The notes under the pieces: model-generated | The model's input: only the letters and a program-made list of their open reading frames with translations | The model's database searches: none | Told to the model about the DNA's origin: nothing | Made by a program: the position numbers and the translations under genes | Part shown: piece by piece, positions 47,410-58,942 of the stretch | How positions within the stretch are numbered: position 1 is the first letter of the stretch | How the letters are laid out: the number at the start of each line of letters is the position of its first letter | Assembly: GCA_025200525.1 (NCBI GenBank) | Contig: CM045770.1 | Span: forward strand, 87,568,084-87,632,083 | DNA length: 64,000 bases | Source: Camellia lanceoleosa | Taxonomy: Eukaryota > Streptophyta > Magnoliopsida > Ericales > Theaceae | Reading direction: 5' to 3'

Positions 47410-47612
47410 AGTTGGCTGGATTAAACCAACTCTTATTACTCTTCAGCCGAAGTAAGGGTATGGGTTGAAAAGTGGTTGGCTGGATTAAACCAACTCTTAT
47501 TACTCTTCAGCCAAAGTAAGGGTATGGGCTGAAAAGTGGTTGGCTGGATTAAACCAACTCTTAGTACTCTTCAGCCGAAGTAATTATATCGGCTAAAGAG
47601 TGGTTGGCTAGT
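47410..47612. repeat. Short tandem hairpin array, element B
   Basis: About three units of the element A repeat, with unit starts near 47412, 47473 and 47538. The stem sequences CTCTTCAGCC... and ...GGCTGAA are recognisable but less perfect. The copy number is about a third of that in element A. Confidence 0.85.
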
Positions 47613-47900
47613 AAGCTGTCAGATTGCTCAGCTAAGACCGGAATAAAGTATCTTGGCCGAAAAATATTGTGTTTCGTTTAAATTGCAGTTAAAAAGCAAG
47701 CACAAACAGGAAATTAACCCGAGATAACAGTTGATGCAAAAGGATTCATTGAAAACTCATTACAAGTGCAAGCATACAGGTCAAATCGGAGTAAATGTTG
47801 AACACAAAAGAAGATTTTCATTGATCAAGTAAAAAACAAAATACAAATGAGGGGCCCCCAGCCCAGTTACAAGTCCAAAAAAGGAAAAGAAATTACAAAA
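47613..47900. other. Spacer between hairpin array and antisense gene, element B
   Basis: No coding sequence. Positions 47750-47890 would be the 3'UTR of the antisense gene. Confidence 0.4.
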
Positions 47901-49957
47901 TTAGTTAAACAGATCATCTAGATCAGCGTCTATGTCAACGCGAAGCCCGGTATCAGTCGGTAGTGCGGTCTCGGGTGGGAGCTTCAGATCTCTTGGAAGC
48001 ACGGTCTCGATTAATGACTCGTTAGTAAGATCTTCCACCGTTGGCTCCAACCGAGCTGATTGATCGGCAGGTTCATTGACGACCGGAGTATTAGTGGGCT
48101 CGGTTTCTCCGTCGTCATCTGAACTCTGTAGAAATTGTTGCTGAACGGATGCAGCGTACTCCGCAAGTGAGCTTGGTATGAAGTACTGAGGAGGATTGTA
48201 TACCTCGGTCTCAGGTTCACAACCAAGTAGCACCACTGCTGCCCTCCAACCGCATTTGAAGAACAAATCTTTTGCGGCCTCACATTGTGGAATATAGAGG
48301 GCCTCTCCCTCCTTGAAACCTTCGGCATTGGCTTCATCCACCTTCTTTTTCAGCTCGGCAATCTCAGAGTTCTTCTTGCCTTCGAACTTGGCTAGCCCGC
48401 GCAAATATTTATCTTTAATCACAGCTGCAGTCTTTTGTTTCTCCGCTTCTACCGAGCTAACGAGTCCGGTCAGACGACCGTTCTCGGATTTTAGCTCACT
48501 TCGCTTCCTAGCTTCTTCATTTCGGCAATTTTCTCTGCTTTTCTTGACCGCCTTTGCCTTGTAGTCTTACGGAGTTCGAGCACTCGCTTGTGAGCGATGT
48601 GGCTCTTCTGCATAGCCTGCAAAAAGAGGCGGACTTAAAATCACACCGAGATAAAAGTTGTACTAATTAAAAAGGTTAACAGAAGAAGCTACTTACAAGC
48701 ACCATGGACTTCATGGCCGAGCGGATGGCCCTTAGTTCGGTCAGGTACTGGTGGTGTTCCATGTCTGCTGGAAGGCAGACACTCTTGGCAAGATTGAATG
48801 CCATCAAGTGATCTTTTTCAGTGACCACTGAATCGGTGTCCTGAATATCTCGGTTTTGGAAAGTCAGTTTGGGTGCCCACTTGGAGGAGCTGGCTCGGTC
48901 AAAACACTCCGGTTGAGGGCTCGGTGGAGGGCTTGGTGGAAGAATTGTTTCATCTTCATCGACAAGGCGCTGCTCGGTTGGGGTAGTCCGGGCGCGCTTG
49001 CTCGGGCGTGATGAAGAGGGTTGTTGAGTTAGAAGGGCCACCACTGTTTCTTAGGTTTGGTTTGGTGGTGGTACCTCGGCTCGGTTTGTTTCGGTTAAGA
49101 GGGCCCTTACTCTATTCCTCTTCGCCATTTCTTCTTCTTTAGTAGTACGGACGAGGTTAATTTGTGGCAAGGTTGGATCCGGTTCAGGGGCGTCCTCTAG
49201 CAAAAAATCGGTTACTCTAGCTTTGCGTTAGCTACTATATCGGTATGTCGGCTCAAAATTCAGAAGCTTGGCCTAACTCCTTTCAGGATATCGTAGTGCG
49301 GCGCGAAGTGTGTCTAGGTTAGTAATCAGATAATGACTTAAGGTGGGCTGAATCTGCATAAAGAAGCCAACTGTCAGTTCGGTTCAGAAAGAGAAAGCCG
49401 AAATAAAGAAAAGCATACAAAGAGACCGAAGTAATTATACCGGGGATTCCTTTATTCCAATTTATACTACGGCCAGGGATTTAGGCTTGGTGATCTTTAA
49501 AATTCCCAGATACCCAAAAGAAGTCGTCATCGTTCAAGTTTTTGTCCGGTGTATCTTTTATTATTTTCTCTTGACGGCGGCGTATTCTTAGGTAATAGAC
49601 CCAGCCATCTTCTTTTGAGCCTATGGAGTACTAATGGAAGATCTCGGCTAGGCCGAGGTTAATGCCAGCTCGGCTGTTTAGCTTGGTTGTGCCGTTAATT
49701 ATACGGTATGAGTTAGTGGAAAGCTAGGTTGGGCATATTCTGGTTTGCCTAAGGAATTCACAGAGCAAGGGTTGAACAGGGAATATTAGTCCGGTTTCTA
49801 TTATGGACAGGAGGGTAAAGGGTACAAAGCCTTCGTTTCCCCATAGTATGATATCTTGCTTGGCTAGGGTGAGGTGGACATCGTCAGGGATGTTATACTC
49901 CCTTCGAAATTCGGCCAAGCCACCAAGTGTCTCTACTAAGAATCTATACTTCCCCAT
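47901..49957 (-). pseudogene. Antisense three-coding-exon gene of element B
   Basis: Coding exon 1 is 49957-49441 (MGKYRFLVETLGGLAEFRR), with an early TAG after RQTRICPT and two more stops. Exon 2 is 49353-48697, with frame damage near its start and a stop near 49050. Its end DMEHHQYLTELRAIRS is intact. Exon 3 is 48616-47901, joined through TTTTTGCAG. It begins AMQKSHIAHKRVLEL, runs through a coiled coil (NSEIAELKKKVDEANAEGF), a conserved AAKDLFFKCGWRAAVVLLGC block and an acidic Ser/Thr-rich tail ending DIDADLDDLFN. The AKDLFFKCGWR block and acidic tail are shared with element A. Intron positions match, which is strong evidence for a spliced antisense mRNA. The function is unknown. Confidence 0.75.
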
Positions 49958-50930
49958 TTATGTCTTAAGTTATAAATAAATTAAAGCCGAGTGTTAGATC
50001 GGTCGAAGATTTGTGCTGAGTAGCTCGGTTGAGCGCTCAAAGGAGTGTCTGGGCAACCTAAGTCTGTAAAAGTGAGAAAAAAAAAAGAGAACAAAGGTGT
50101 TAAGCACAGACCGTTGGACCGTGCTAAAGAGAAATAAAGGCAAGATATATCAAGTCCTAGCCCGACTATGTGAAACGCTACGTGTCTTAGCTCGATTTGT
50201 GTAGAGTGCTTTGTTATCCCGGTTTAGGCAAGGTACTCAATAGTTCGGTATGTTCAAAGGCATTTGCTATCTCGATTTGCGTAAGGGATTTATTATCTCG
50301 GTTTGCGCAAGGATTTGTTAGCCCGGTTGAGCCTCTAGGGGCAGCGTTCTCATTTCGGTTTGAACTAAAGAATGCTGGTTTAGCCCCAAGTTATAGCTCA
50401 GTCATGGACAAGGCTTTCAAGTACACTATTATACAGCCCTATTCCGGTTCATTAGCTCGGTTAAGGAGAGTATTGTACTTTGGCTTGTTGAGACTAATGG
50501 GCTAGCATGAAGTATTAGTTCGGTTGGATAGTCTGCCTAATTCAGCATCAACTACAAACAACTTTCTAGTCCGGTTACATCATGATTTTGGATCGAAAAC
50601 CAGTGTTCTACAGGATATTACATGTATTCGAGTGTTCTATTGCTAAGTTTTTCCAGAAATATACAAATCAAGTAGAAAGAAAGTGTTTCGCAAAAACACA
50701 AACCTAAAGCTGTGGATTAAACAAATGCAAAAAACAAGGAAAGCAAGGCAGGTTTGAGTAGCTTACCAGGTCAAGAGAAGATGAGAGAAATGGCAGCAAA
50801 ACCACGAAGCTTCTTCGAATGCAGATCAAAGAACACAACAAGCTCAGAAGCTCAGGAACAAGAGAGAGAGAAGAAGAAGTAAATAGTGCAGTATTTTGAT
50901 CCAAATGAAGAGTTTTTGTTTTGATGCAAG
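49958..50930 (-). other. 5'UTR exon and leader intron of the antisense gene, element B
   Basis: The untranslated exon ends TTGACCTG at 50767, followed by GTAAGCTAC at 50766. The acceptor CTTTTACAG is at 50064, with the leader starting ACTTAGGTTGCCCAG at 50063. The arrangement is the same as in element A (30530 and 29915). Confidence 0.65.
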
Positions 50931-50939
50931 GACAAAGGC

Positions 50940-51030
50940 GGAACTGCTCAAATTACGCTGAGGTACGAGGCGGCGACAACCGCCTTTCACCATAATCGAG
51001 GCGTGCCACGTGTCATCGGAATGAGAATCG
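50940..51030 (-). promoter_or_regulatory. Antisense promoter of element B with conserved G-box
   Basis: ATGACACGTGGCA (minus strand, 51004-51016) is identical to element A. The flanking CGCCGCC and CAGTTCCGCC stretches are also shared, although the E2F-like TTCCCGCC has lost one C here. Confidence 0.55.
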
Positions 51031-51234
51031 ATTCAGTTGCTGTGATTGAAGGGACGTTTTGACCGGACAAGCTGAGCCCGGTATGGAATTTAGTTCGGCT
51101 GGAAAGGCTTAAGAGTTTTAGCTCGGCTAGAAAGACTAAAGGGGTTTAGTTCGGCTGAAAAGGCTAAAACTTTTTTAGCTCGACTGGGGACAGGTGATCC
51201 CTATCATGCTTTGCAGATGGAATTAAGGGGCAAT

Positions 51235-51951
51235 TGAGAGGGTAATTTTTATGAAAATTGGGCCGAGCTGGGCCGTTATAGGCCTCAGTGCTAAGGGCTG
51301 AGTAAAAAGGGCATAAAGTTACTCCGGTCTTAAAGAGGCTTAAAGTTACTCCGGTCCCAGGAAGGTTAGCTCGGTCACCATACTAAAACTTATACCGGTT
51401 ATGGGGCAGTATGGTTAGCTCGGTCTAAACCTTGCTAAAAGTTAGCTCGGTTTAGACTTACCACAGTTTGTACAGGAGGAACTGAGGTAAGGGCAATAAA
51501 GGACGAACCGAACTAAGGATAGTTCGGTCTGTTCTACGGCTAAGCATAGCCATGTGTACCTCGGCCACATCGGAGTCCGATCATGGTAAAACCATCTCAC
51601 TTGGTTTAAGTAGTGAGGGAGGTGTTGAAGGATAAGCATTATCTTTCAAGAGTATGAATCCTAGGAGGACTCTACATGTGGAGGAGTAAGAGTCCTACTT
51701 GGATTGTGCCACACGGAACCTATAAAAGCTCATAAACATCACCTATGGAGAGGTAATACAACTTTGATTTCCGAATACACAGAGCTTTTGTCTATTTATC
51801 TAGCTTGCTGACTTAGGCATCGGAGAGGTTTCCGCCACACACCCGCCAGCTAGCTCACGTTTGTGTTTTTAGGGAATAAAGCGACGGCGTACCGAAGAGC
51901 GCAGACTTGATCAACAGGATTATACGAGAATGTTTATTTCTTTCCCGTACA
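51235..51951 (+). repeat. 3' LTR of element B
   Basis: 717 bp, same length as the 5' LTR and preceded by the PPT AATTAAGGGGCAAT. It is followed by the target duplication CTTAC. Confidence 0.96.
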
Positions 51952-52027
51952 CTTACCAAATAAAAAAGTTGGATAATGTCAACCTAATAATTATTATACA
52001 ATATAATTTTGATTGTGACTTAAATTA

Positions 52028-52030
<3 letters not shown>

Positions 52031-52072
<42 letters not shown>
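52031..52072. repeat. Compound (CT)n(CA)n microsatellite
   Basis: About 14 CT units run directly into about 7 CA units. Confidence 0.95.
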
Positions 52073-52073
<1 letters not shown>

Positions 52074-52097
52074 CAAAGAAGGGACAGTAAATATGTA

Positions 52098-52636
52098 GAG
52101 CATCTCCAAGGGGATAGTTAAACAAGGCTTGTTAGGTATTTTAGCCAATGTAAGTCTAATTTTGAGCTCCAATGGGCTAGCTACTTTACCATCTTATTTT
52201 TTTGGTGGCTACAATTGAAGAGCCACAGAGACTCTCCGAACAATTATGTGTGTATATATTTTAGATTTTTGTATATTTATGTCTTGGATTTGGGATTATA
52301 TATGTGTGTGTGTGTATGTAGCAATTTTATATGTTCTTTCAATTCTGTTTGATGAATTACAGAATAAATTATTTTGTATTTTGTATTTTTTTTCTCCTCA
52401 TTCTATAGGTTTTGTATGTTTGTATGGGCAAATTTATTATTGCAAATTTATATTAGTAAAATATCAACAATTAATAATTTTTTATTTTAAAAATTAATTA
52501 AGTTAGTTTAAATGATTAGCTAAAATAAAGAGCGTGGTTGAAGAACACAATAACTAAAGTAATTAGGTAAAATAAAGAGCGCCTTTTTTTTTGTACTTTA
52601 GCTAGTAAAAAGTAGAGAGTGTGGTTGGAGTTGCTC
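52098..52636. mobile_element. MITE with GAGCATCTCCAA ends
   Basis: It starts GAGCATCTCCAA and ends TTGGAGTTGCTC. This terminal pair is a very common plant MITE signature. The interior is AT-rich and non-coding. No unambiguous target duplication was seen. Confidence 0.7.
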
Positions 52637-52795
52637 ACCTAATAAACTTAAAACTTGTATTCAAAGCACATATATGTAACATTTGATACTATAATTTGGT
52701 CGAAGGTTAGTCTAACATAACTGTTAAATTGATATTTTCATTGAAGACGACCCTAGTTATCGTCTTGCTTAATTGGTAACAACTTCAAAATTTAG

Positions 52796-53272
52796 AATGA
52801 ATTACATTTTACACCTTTAAAATATTACCTAATTCTCTTTTTGACCCCGTAAACTTTTAATCTAGTATGTTATAATTTAATAATCAAACTATTAAACTTT
52901 TGTCATTGTGATCCAGTTAGTAACTTCCATCCATCCATCCATTCACCCAAAACTTCCATCCATCCAATTTTTAGTATTGAAAAATAAATAAAAATAAAAA
53001 AACAATAAGAAAAAGAAGGAAGAAGAAGAAGAAGAAGAAGTGGTACTAAAACTTTTTATACTTTAATGCCTTAAGTATTACATTTTTCCACTTTGAGCCA
53101 AATGTTAAACATTTTCTACTTTGGCCATTAGTTCAATATGTTAAGTGTATTTGACAAAAATTGGATCACATTAACAAAAATATAATAGTCAAGGGATCAG
53201 ATTGTTAAGAAAATATTAACTTTAAAGGCCAAAAAAAATTAGTAATTTAAAAGTATAATGTGTAATTTATCT
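52796..53272. mobile_element. Foldback MITE
   Basis: The left arm (GAATTACATTTTACACC near 52798, TTGTCATTGTGATCC near 52901) pairs with the right arm (AAAGTATAATGTGTAATTTATC near 53250, GGATCACATTAACAAAAA near 53163). Between the arms are CCATC and GAA microsatellites. No target duplication was identified. Confidence 0.5.
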
Positions 53273-53938
53273 TAATTTTATTAAGAAAGACCTCAAAGAA
53301 GCATCTCCATATCCATGCTTGACTTGTTGCAATTAGTTTAAAAAAGCATCTCCATGTCCATGCTTGACTTGTTCTAATAGTATAAAAACTTTTGTGGGGC
53401 ACACTCTCCAAAAGGATTACATGATACAGAAGTCCACTTGTGTTCATTTTGTCACATAAAAAATTAAGATTAATATAACTAATTAAATATTTTTTGGTTA
53501 ACTATGTTAGATTATGAAAAATATTATAAATTCATAATTTAGTCACAATCACATGGTAAAAAAGTTGAATCTTACATAATTGAGTTTGTCATAAATCAAA
53601 TATTGACACATAATATTTAATGTCATTGTGAATAAAATTAGAAACGACTTTATAGAGATATTATTGTTTTTCTTTCACGCTATTCTCAAGTCACATAAAA
53701 TAATCAATTTTAACTAAATTACTTATGTAATCCTAACCAAATCATATTATGTATTAATCCAATCACATTGGGTCATAATTATTGAAAACATATGATCGAG
53801 ACATAGGTATCCATACCATAAAACTGACCCATCATGCATTAAATAATAATAATAATAATTTAAAAAAACGAAAAAAAGAAGCTCCAAATGAGCTGATTGC
53901 CAACAGGGTATAATTGCATGAAGCACTAACACATCTTT
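53273..53938. other. AT-rich intergenic sequence
   Basis: Apart from the short tandem duplication, I recognise nothing. Positions 53925-53938 are the left target duplication of the SINE. Confidence 0.5.
53299..53382. repeat. Short tandem duplication
   Basis: AAGCATCTCCAT(AT/GT)CCATGCTTGACTTGTT occurs twice, about 47 bp apart. Confidence 0.85.
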
Positions 53939-54106
53939 TCCCTCCTCCTACCTTAACCAAGTGCCGGGGGTTCGATTCCCACCTTGGGCATGGAGCAACC
54001 TTAAATCCCTGGGCCAGCTGTCCCACCCTTCGAGGTGCCTACAAACCAGCAAATGGATTAGTCTCCGCGGTCGGCGGGGGATACCCTGGGGAGACCTAAA
54101 AAAAAA
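53939..54106 (+). mobile_element. tRNA-derived SINE (5'-truncated) with 14-bp target duplication
   Basis: It contains GGGTTCGATTCCC (a pol III B-box as in tRNA T-loops) at about 53967-53979 and a GC-rich body ending in an A-run. It is flanked by the perfect 14-bp direct repeat ACTAACACATCTTT (53925-53938 and 54107-54120), as left by LINE-type target-primed insertion. No A-box is present, so the 5' end is truncated. At 168 bp it cannot be transcribed from its own promoter. Confidence 0.85.
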
Positions 54107-54120
54107 ACTAACACATCTTT

Positions 54121-55289
54121 CCTACTAACGTGTTCTCATGTTTCATTTCACAGGGAATCCAAACCCATGTCCAAGGTGATGCATCCATGATAGTTTTGTC
54201 ATACCTCAGCCTCTTTTTCTTCTGTTTTTATATTTGATTTTGTTTATTTGTTTAATTAAAAAGTTGCCATCAAGGAGAGCTCGTTAAACGATCGAAATTT
54301 GGCCGTGGCTGGGACGGTTGATGAGCTCTACTAGTGCCTTGGTGGTGGGTCCCTTTTTATGGGTTGGGTTAAATTAAGCTGGCAACCGGCTATTCCCGAG
54401 CCTGAATCTACGGATGTAGTGATAACACCTCAGAACATCCTTTTTTTCATAGTTGAAAAAAAGAAAAGAAAAGGAGAGCTTGTTAAAATTTGCGTCAACC
54501 AGGGACTCAATGTCAATTTTGCCCCTCATTTCATTGTGAGGTTTAGTTAATGCAATAGGTCAAAAGTAGCTTAATCATTAATTTTATTTTTTTTTTTTTT
54601 AACTTTTGGGAAAAAATGATAAAAAAGTGAATATCAATGTTACATATAATATATATTCTCTGTAAATTTACATATCATATTCTATATATTACCATATTTA
54701 GCTTTTGTCCTCCTATATAAAGGAGCCTTATATACATTGTTACCACATTCAATTCAATACAAGAGTTTTTCTTTTCTTCTCTTTCTACTCTTATAACAAT
54801 CAAGAAAGAGAGTTGTTATTTGTAGTCAACATAAACTCAAGGCAGCTTTAGATCATCCAAATTGGAGTGACTTTAAGATTGGTTTAGTAAATGAGATGTT
54901 TAATCAATAATATAATTATGTGTTGATTGGGGTTAGTGAAACTTGCACAGGCCATGTAAATATTTTCAACAAAAGGTCTGTCTCTATCAAATAAAAAATA
55001 AAAAATAAAAGTCTTATGTGATCTTTTAAAAAATAATTTGATAATTATAAAATTATTTCTGTTAAATTTTTATTCTTGGCAATCCCGTTTGATAAAACTC
55101 CTTTCAATTATAATTTTATTCGATCTTATATTTAAGTGAGGCTATGAGTTTTAGATGCGAATCCAACCCGAATTGTGCCTATACAGAGGATGTTTCAGAA
55201 GTTAATTCTTTCATATTTGCCAATTTGCTGACTATGTCGGGAATCGAGCTACCCGATTAGCTCACGGGGATCCAGGGGGTAGCATCTCC
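54121..55289. other. Intergenic, no gene seen
   Basis: Positions 54548-54950 resemble the 3' flank of the HVA22-like gene (37843-38030). The rest is AT-rich. Near 55245 is a GAATCGAGCTACCCGATTAGCTC phrase of unknown origin. Confidence 0.35.
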
Positions 55290-56087
55290 AAAACAAAATG
55301 CAAAAATGCATTCGAAGTTGCTTGTCCGCTCGAGCAGCCATTTGTGCACTCAAGCGGAGAATGTTTGATTCCAGAAGTTTGATCTGTCTGCAAAAGTATT
55401 GAAAGTTGGGATTTTACGCTGAAACGAACTTTCCTGCACTCGAGCGAGGTTCGCTCGAGTGGCCATTCTTGCGCTCAAGCGGAGAACGCGATTCAATTTC
55501 CTATAAATATGTGTTTCAGTCAGATTTTAGAGTACGGATTCCAGATCTTCTTTTAGGGTTTTAGGGTTTTCCTCCGGGGCTATGTTCTTAGTTTTCTTTG
55601 ATGTTTAATTGAGTATTTAACTCATGGTTTAAGAAGTATACATCAAAGGATTGTTTGTTTATTCTATACAAAAGAGAGAGTTGTTCTTCGGTAGATTCCG
55701 TGGAATTTGGGCCTAAAGCTTTGGTAGATTTTGGAGTGATTCATCATCGTAGATTCGACATCGGCGTTGTGGATTCAACGTTGGGCAAGTCGATTTTGAG
55801 GTGAAGACCGTGGTGGAAGAGGCATAGAGAGTCGGTTCAATTCGGGCATGGATTCGCTAAGCAATTGAGAGTACACTTGTGTAATTCCTTTTGTCTTCTT
55901 AATGAATTGTTTTGTGGCTTTTGCCCGTGATTTTTTTATCACAATTGGAGGCGCTCCAATTGTGATTTTGCTATGTTAAAATCGTTGTGTCGATTTGTCT
56001 TTGATTGTTTGATTGGGATTGCTATTTATTCGTTAAAATTGATACATAATCACAAATTAATATTTAGGAGATTTCTAAATTTTTCAA
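55290..56087 (+). mobile_element. Probable LTR remnant
   Basis: It has recurrent GCTCGAGCG/CACTCAAGCGGAG phrases (55328-55490), a TATA-like CTATAAATATGTG at 55501 and a leader with CTTTTGTCTTCTTAATGAATTG. A TTTGTGGCTTTTGCCCGTGATTT phrase like those at copia LTR ends lies near 55910. No partner LTR or coding part is in the window. A perfect 13-bp stem with a 3-nt loop lies at 55938-55966. Confidence 0.4.
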
Positions 56088-56620
56088 TTTCTAATTTCAC
56101 TATTACCTGATGATGATATCATTAGATAGAACAGACGATAAAGTTAAGGATTTGACAAATTTATATGTCGCTTCAATAATTGAATTATGTTAATATTATG
56201 TAGGGTGGTTATAATATGTTGTTATTACTTTCATTAACTTATATAAGTGTCAACTTAAAAAGTCATACAAAATAGAAACAATGCATATTATAAATAAATA
56301 AGTAAATAGAGTCGATTCTTATTAGTTTAAGAATTAATTAAGGGACTTAATGCAATTGGGAGTTCATTATGATAAAAATATGTTTATTGTAGGATAAAGT
56401 AGACTAATCTTTGTGAGACAAGGTGATTTTGCCTTCTCCCTTTCTATCTCTAAGTATTAGCGAGTGTTTGAAAGTATTTTTTCGTTTGAAAACTACTTAG
56501 TGTGGATTATTTAGAGGTTAATTGGATTTTACATTTCTGTTAATTTTTTTGGCTTTTGAAGGTGAATTATGTAATTTTTAAGTATGCCAACAAGGATCAA
56601 TAAGTTTTTACAGAAATTTA

Positions 56621-56760
56621 GGCCTCGTTTGAGAACAAAGCTATTTTAGTAACTTTTTGGCTTCTTACGAAAAGATGTGTAAAAAGTAGAGAGGTGATGT
56701 GACTAGTTTTAGTTGGCTTTTTGACTTTTTGGCTAAAATAGTCAGTCCCCAAACGAGGCC
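56621..56760. mobile_element. Tourist-like MITE, 140 bp
   Basis: Perfect inverted ends GGCCTCGTTTG / CAAACGAGGCC, flanked by TTA (56618-56620 and 56761-56763), the PIF/Harbinger target duplication. Confidence 0.9.
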
Positions 56761-56857
56761 TTAATTGCTAACTAATTATCAGACGATTGTATTAAAGTTC
56801 TTTCAGCCTCAATAAAGAGGACTTTTACTGGTGGCTTGCTTTGGAGAAATTTATAAA

Positions 56858-57438
56858 TAATGACAAATACAAAAAACAGTTCAGAAACTGAATTTTATTG
56901 AGTAAATAAGAATTTACAATGAGTTTACAATGACCCAGTCTCGAAAAGATTTACAACAACAAACTACTTGAAACTACTTCTAGGAAATAAAGTGCAGTAC
57001 AGGAATTGAAGAACTGAAAATGTAACAATTTGAAAGAAAAATATGAAGTAAATAACTAGTTTCTGAATCTAAGTCTGGGTCCTCCTTCTAGTGGCCTTCT
57101 CTTCTATTTATACTTTCTAATGGTAAACGTCGAAGTGGGCTTCCAATCGTCAAATGCCCCTCCCATGATCACTAATCATGTTCTCGCACAGTTAGCCTTC
57201 ACTACGCCATCCTTGCAGTTAGGCTTCCCTCCTAAATTTGAATTTGAATTGTGAGTAGCCGTTAGACCACGTCATCTTACGTCTTCTAACTATGCCAATA
57301 CTACGTAGATCCATTATTATCAATATGAACTGCCACATGTCTGTTGCTTATTGGAGACTTGCATTAACTCCCCAAATTACCCTTTACGAGCCACGTGTCA
57401 AACTGTGATTGGCTTATACAAAATATAAAGCCAACAGT
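56858..57438 (-). mobile_element. Possible solo LTR within the copy 2 insertion
   Basis: Copy 1 lacks this stretch. The minus strand starts TGTTGGCTTTATATTTTG and ends near a CAATAAAATTCAG poly(A)-like signal. It contains a CACGTGGCTCG G-box and a TATA-like TATAAATAG near 57110. The left boundary and target duplication are uncertain. Confidence 0.3.
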
Positions 57439-57505
57439 TTCAAATCATCTTCTATTTACAAATCTATGAATAGTTGGCAAAGTAAAAAAATGGATAATAA
57501 ATAAG

Positions 57506-57684
57506 AGTAATGTTAGAGACTTGCATATTTATACCCACAAATTCACTTATAATGATGTGGCATATGAAAATTGAATCCACTATCATTAAGTGTATAACAA
57601 ATAAAAAGTTGACACATATATAGCCACATCGTTATGAGTAAAATTGTGAGTGCTTTTTGAGAGTCTGGAGTCTCAAACATTTTC
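57506..57684. mobile_element. Small MITE, copy 2 counterpart of 32501-32670
   Basis: Ends ATGTTAGAGACT and AGTCTCAAACAT are near-perfect inverted repeats. It is shared with copy 1 and so older than the duplication. Confidence 0.5.
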
Positions 57685-57715
57685 TAATAAATAAATAATT
57701 TGTGGATAGTTATAT

Positions 57716-58942
57716 GGGCGAATTACACTAACAGTCCTTGTAGTACGATTTGTGTCACTTTAGTCCATGACCTTTCAATTGTGATACATTTGATCTTAAA
57801 TTTTGAATCTTATTCTAAACAAGGACAACCTTTCAATTGTGATACATTTGACCTTAAATTTTGAATCTTATTCCAAACAAGGACAATTGAAGATATTGTT
57901 GTTATATTTGAAGGGTAAAGTTGTCAATTTGATAAAATATAAATTAGTTTGACAAAAATAAATGCGAAAAAACAATTTTTGAATTTTTAAAAATTATTTC
58001 TACCCACCAAAGATAAAATTATATAAAAAAGTGATAAATCTTTTACATTTTTTTTTATATTTTTTTTACCAAATTAATTTTTAGTATGTGTTTGGATAAT
58101 AATCATGTAATGATTGATCATTTTTGTTGATATTTTTTTTTTATTGTTATCATGTAATATATTATTGTATTTTTTATTAACAGATATTTTTGGATGGTTA
58201 TTATGCAATGGTTGGTTATTAGGCTTTTATGTGTAATCAATATATTTAATATATGAAATATTTTTAATTTTGGAGTTTTTGATTTAATGGATTAGTTTAA
58301 TAATGATATCAAAATTGTCGCCACGTTTTATTTTTGAAAGGAGATAAAATTATATAAAAATGATTTGTTTTTAAATTTTTTTCAAAAGTCAAACATGGCG
58401 ACAATTTTGATGTGATTATTAAACCAATCCATTAAATCAAAAAATTAAAAATTAAAAACATTTTGTATATTAAACAAATCGATTACAAATTATAAACCTA
58501 ATAACCATTCATTACATGATAACTATTCAAAAATATCTATTAACAATAAATAGAACCATCTATTATATGATAACCATAAAAAAAATATTAACAAAAACAA
58601 GCAACCATTAAATGATCATCCAAATACATACTAAAAATTAATTTGGTAAAAAAATAAAATAAATAAAAACGTAAAAGATTTATTATTTTTATATAATTTT
58701 ATCTTTGGTGGGTAGAAATATTTTTTAAAAATTTAAAAATAATTTTTTCATATTTGTTTTTGTTAAACTAGTTTATATTTTATCAAACTGACAACTTTGT
58801 TTTTGAATAGAGCAACAATATCTTCAATTATCCTTATTTGGAACAAGAATCAAAATTCATGGTTAAATATATCATAATTGAAAGGTCAGGGATCAAAGTG
58901 TTACAAGTCCTAAACTACAGGAATTGTTAATATAATTCGCCC
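57716..58942. mobile_element. Mutator-like foldback element, 1227 bp, with near-complete self-complementarity
   Basis: Ends GGGCGAATTA / TAATTCGCCC are flanked by a 9-bp duplication TARTTATAT (57707-57715 and 58943-58951, one mismatch), the size made by Mutator-like transposases. The two arms of about 600 bp are imperfect inverted repeats nearly to the centre. An ATTGTCGCCACGTTTTATT / TCAAACATGGCGACAAT pair flanks the middle at about 58315-58405. The left arm has an internal tandem duplication of a CTTTCAATTGTGATACATTT unit (57770-57900). There is no coding sequence. Copy 1 has the empty site. Confidence 0.85.

Larger units (their letters stand above)
40462..51951 (+). mobile_element. Ty3/gypsy element B, Tat lineage, structurally complete
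   Basis: 11,490 bp with two 717-bp LTRs, primer site at 41180, PPT at 51221-51234 and a perfect 5-bp target duplication CTTAC (40457-40461 and 51952-51956). By eye the LTRs differ at about 40 positions with no gaps, roughly 94% identity, and mostly by transitions. This indicates an insertion of a few million years at usual plant rates. The gene order equals that of element A. Every coding region has stops or frameshifts, so the copy is non-autonomous, although its RNA and LTRs could still be mobilised in trans. Confidence 0.96.

Noticed and set aside
53960..53985. tRNA gene suggested by GGTTCGATTCCC
   Set aside because: No acceptor or anticodon arm can be folded, and the B-box belongs to a SINE with target duplication.
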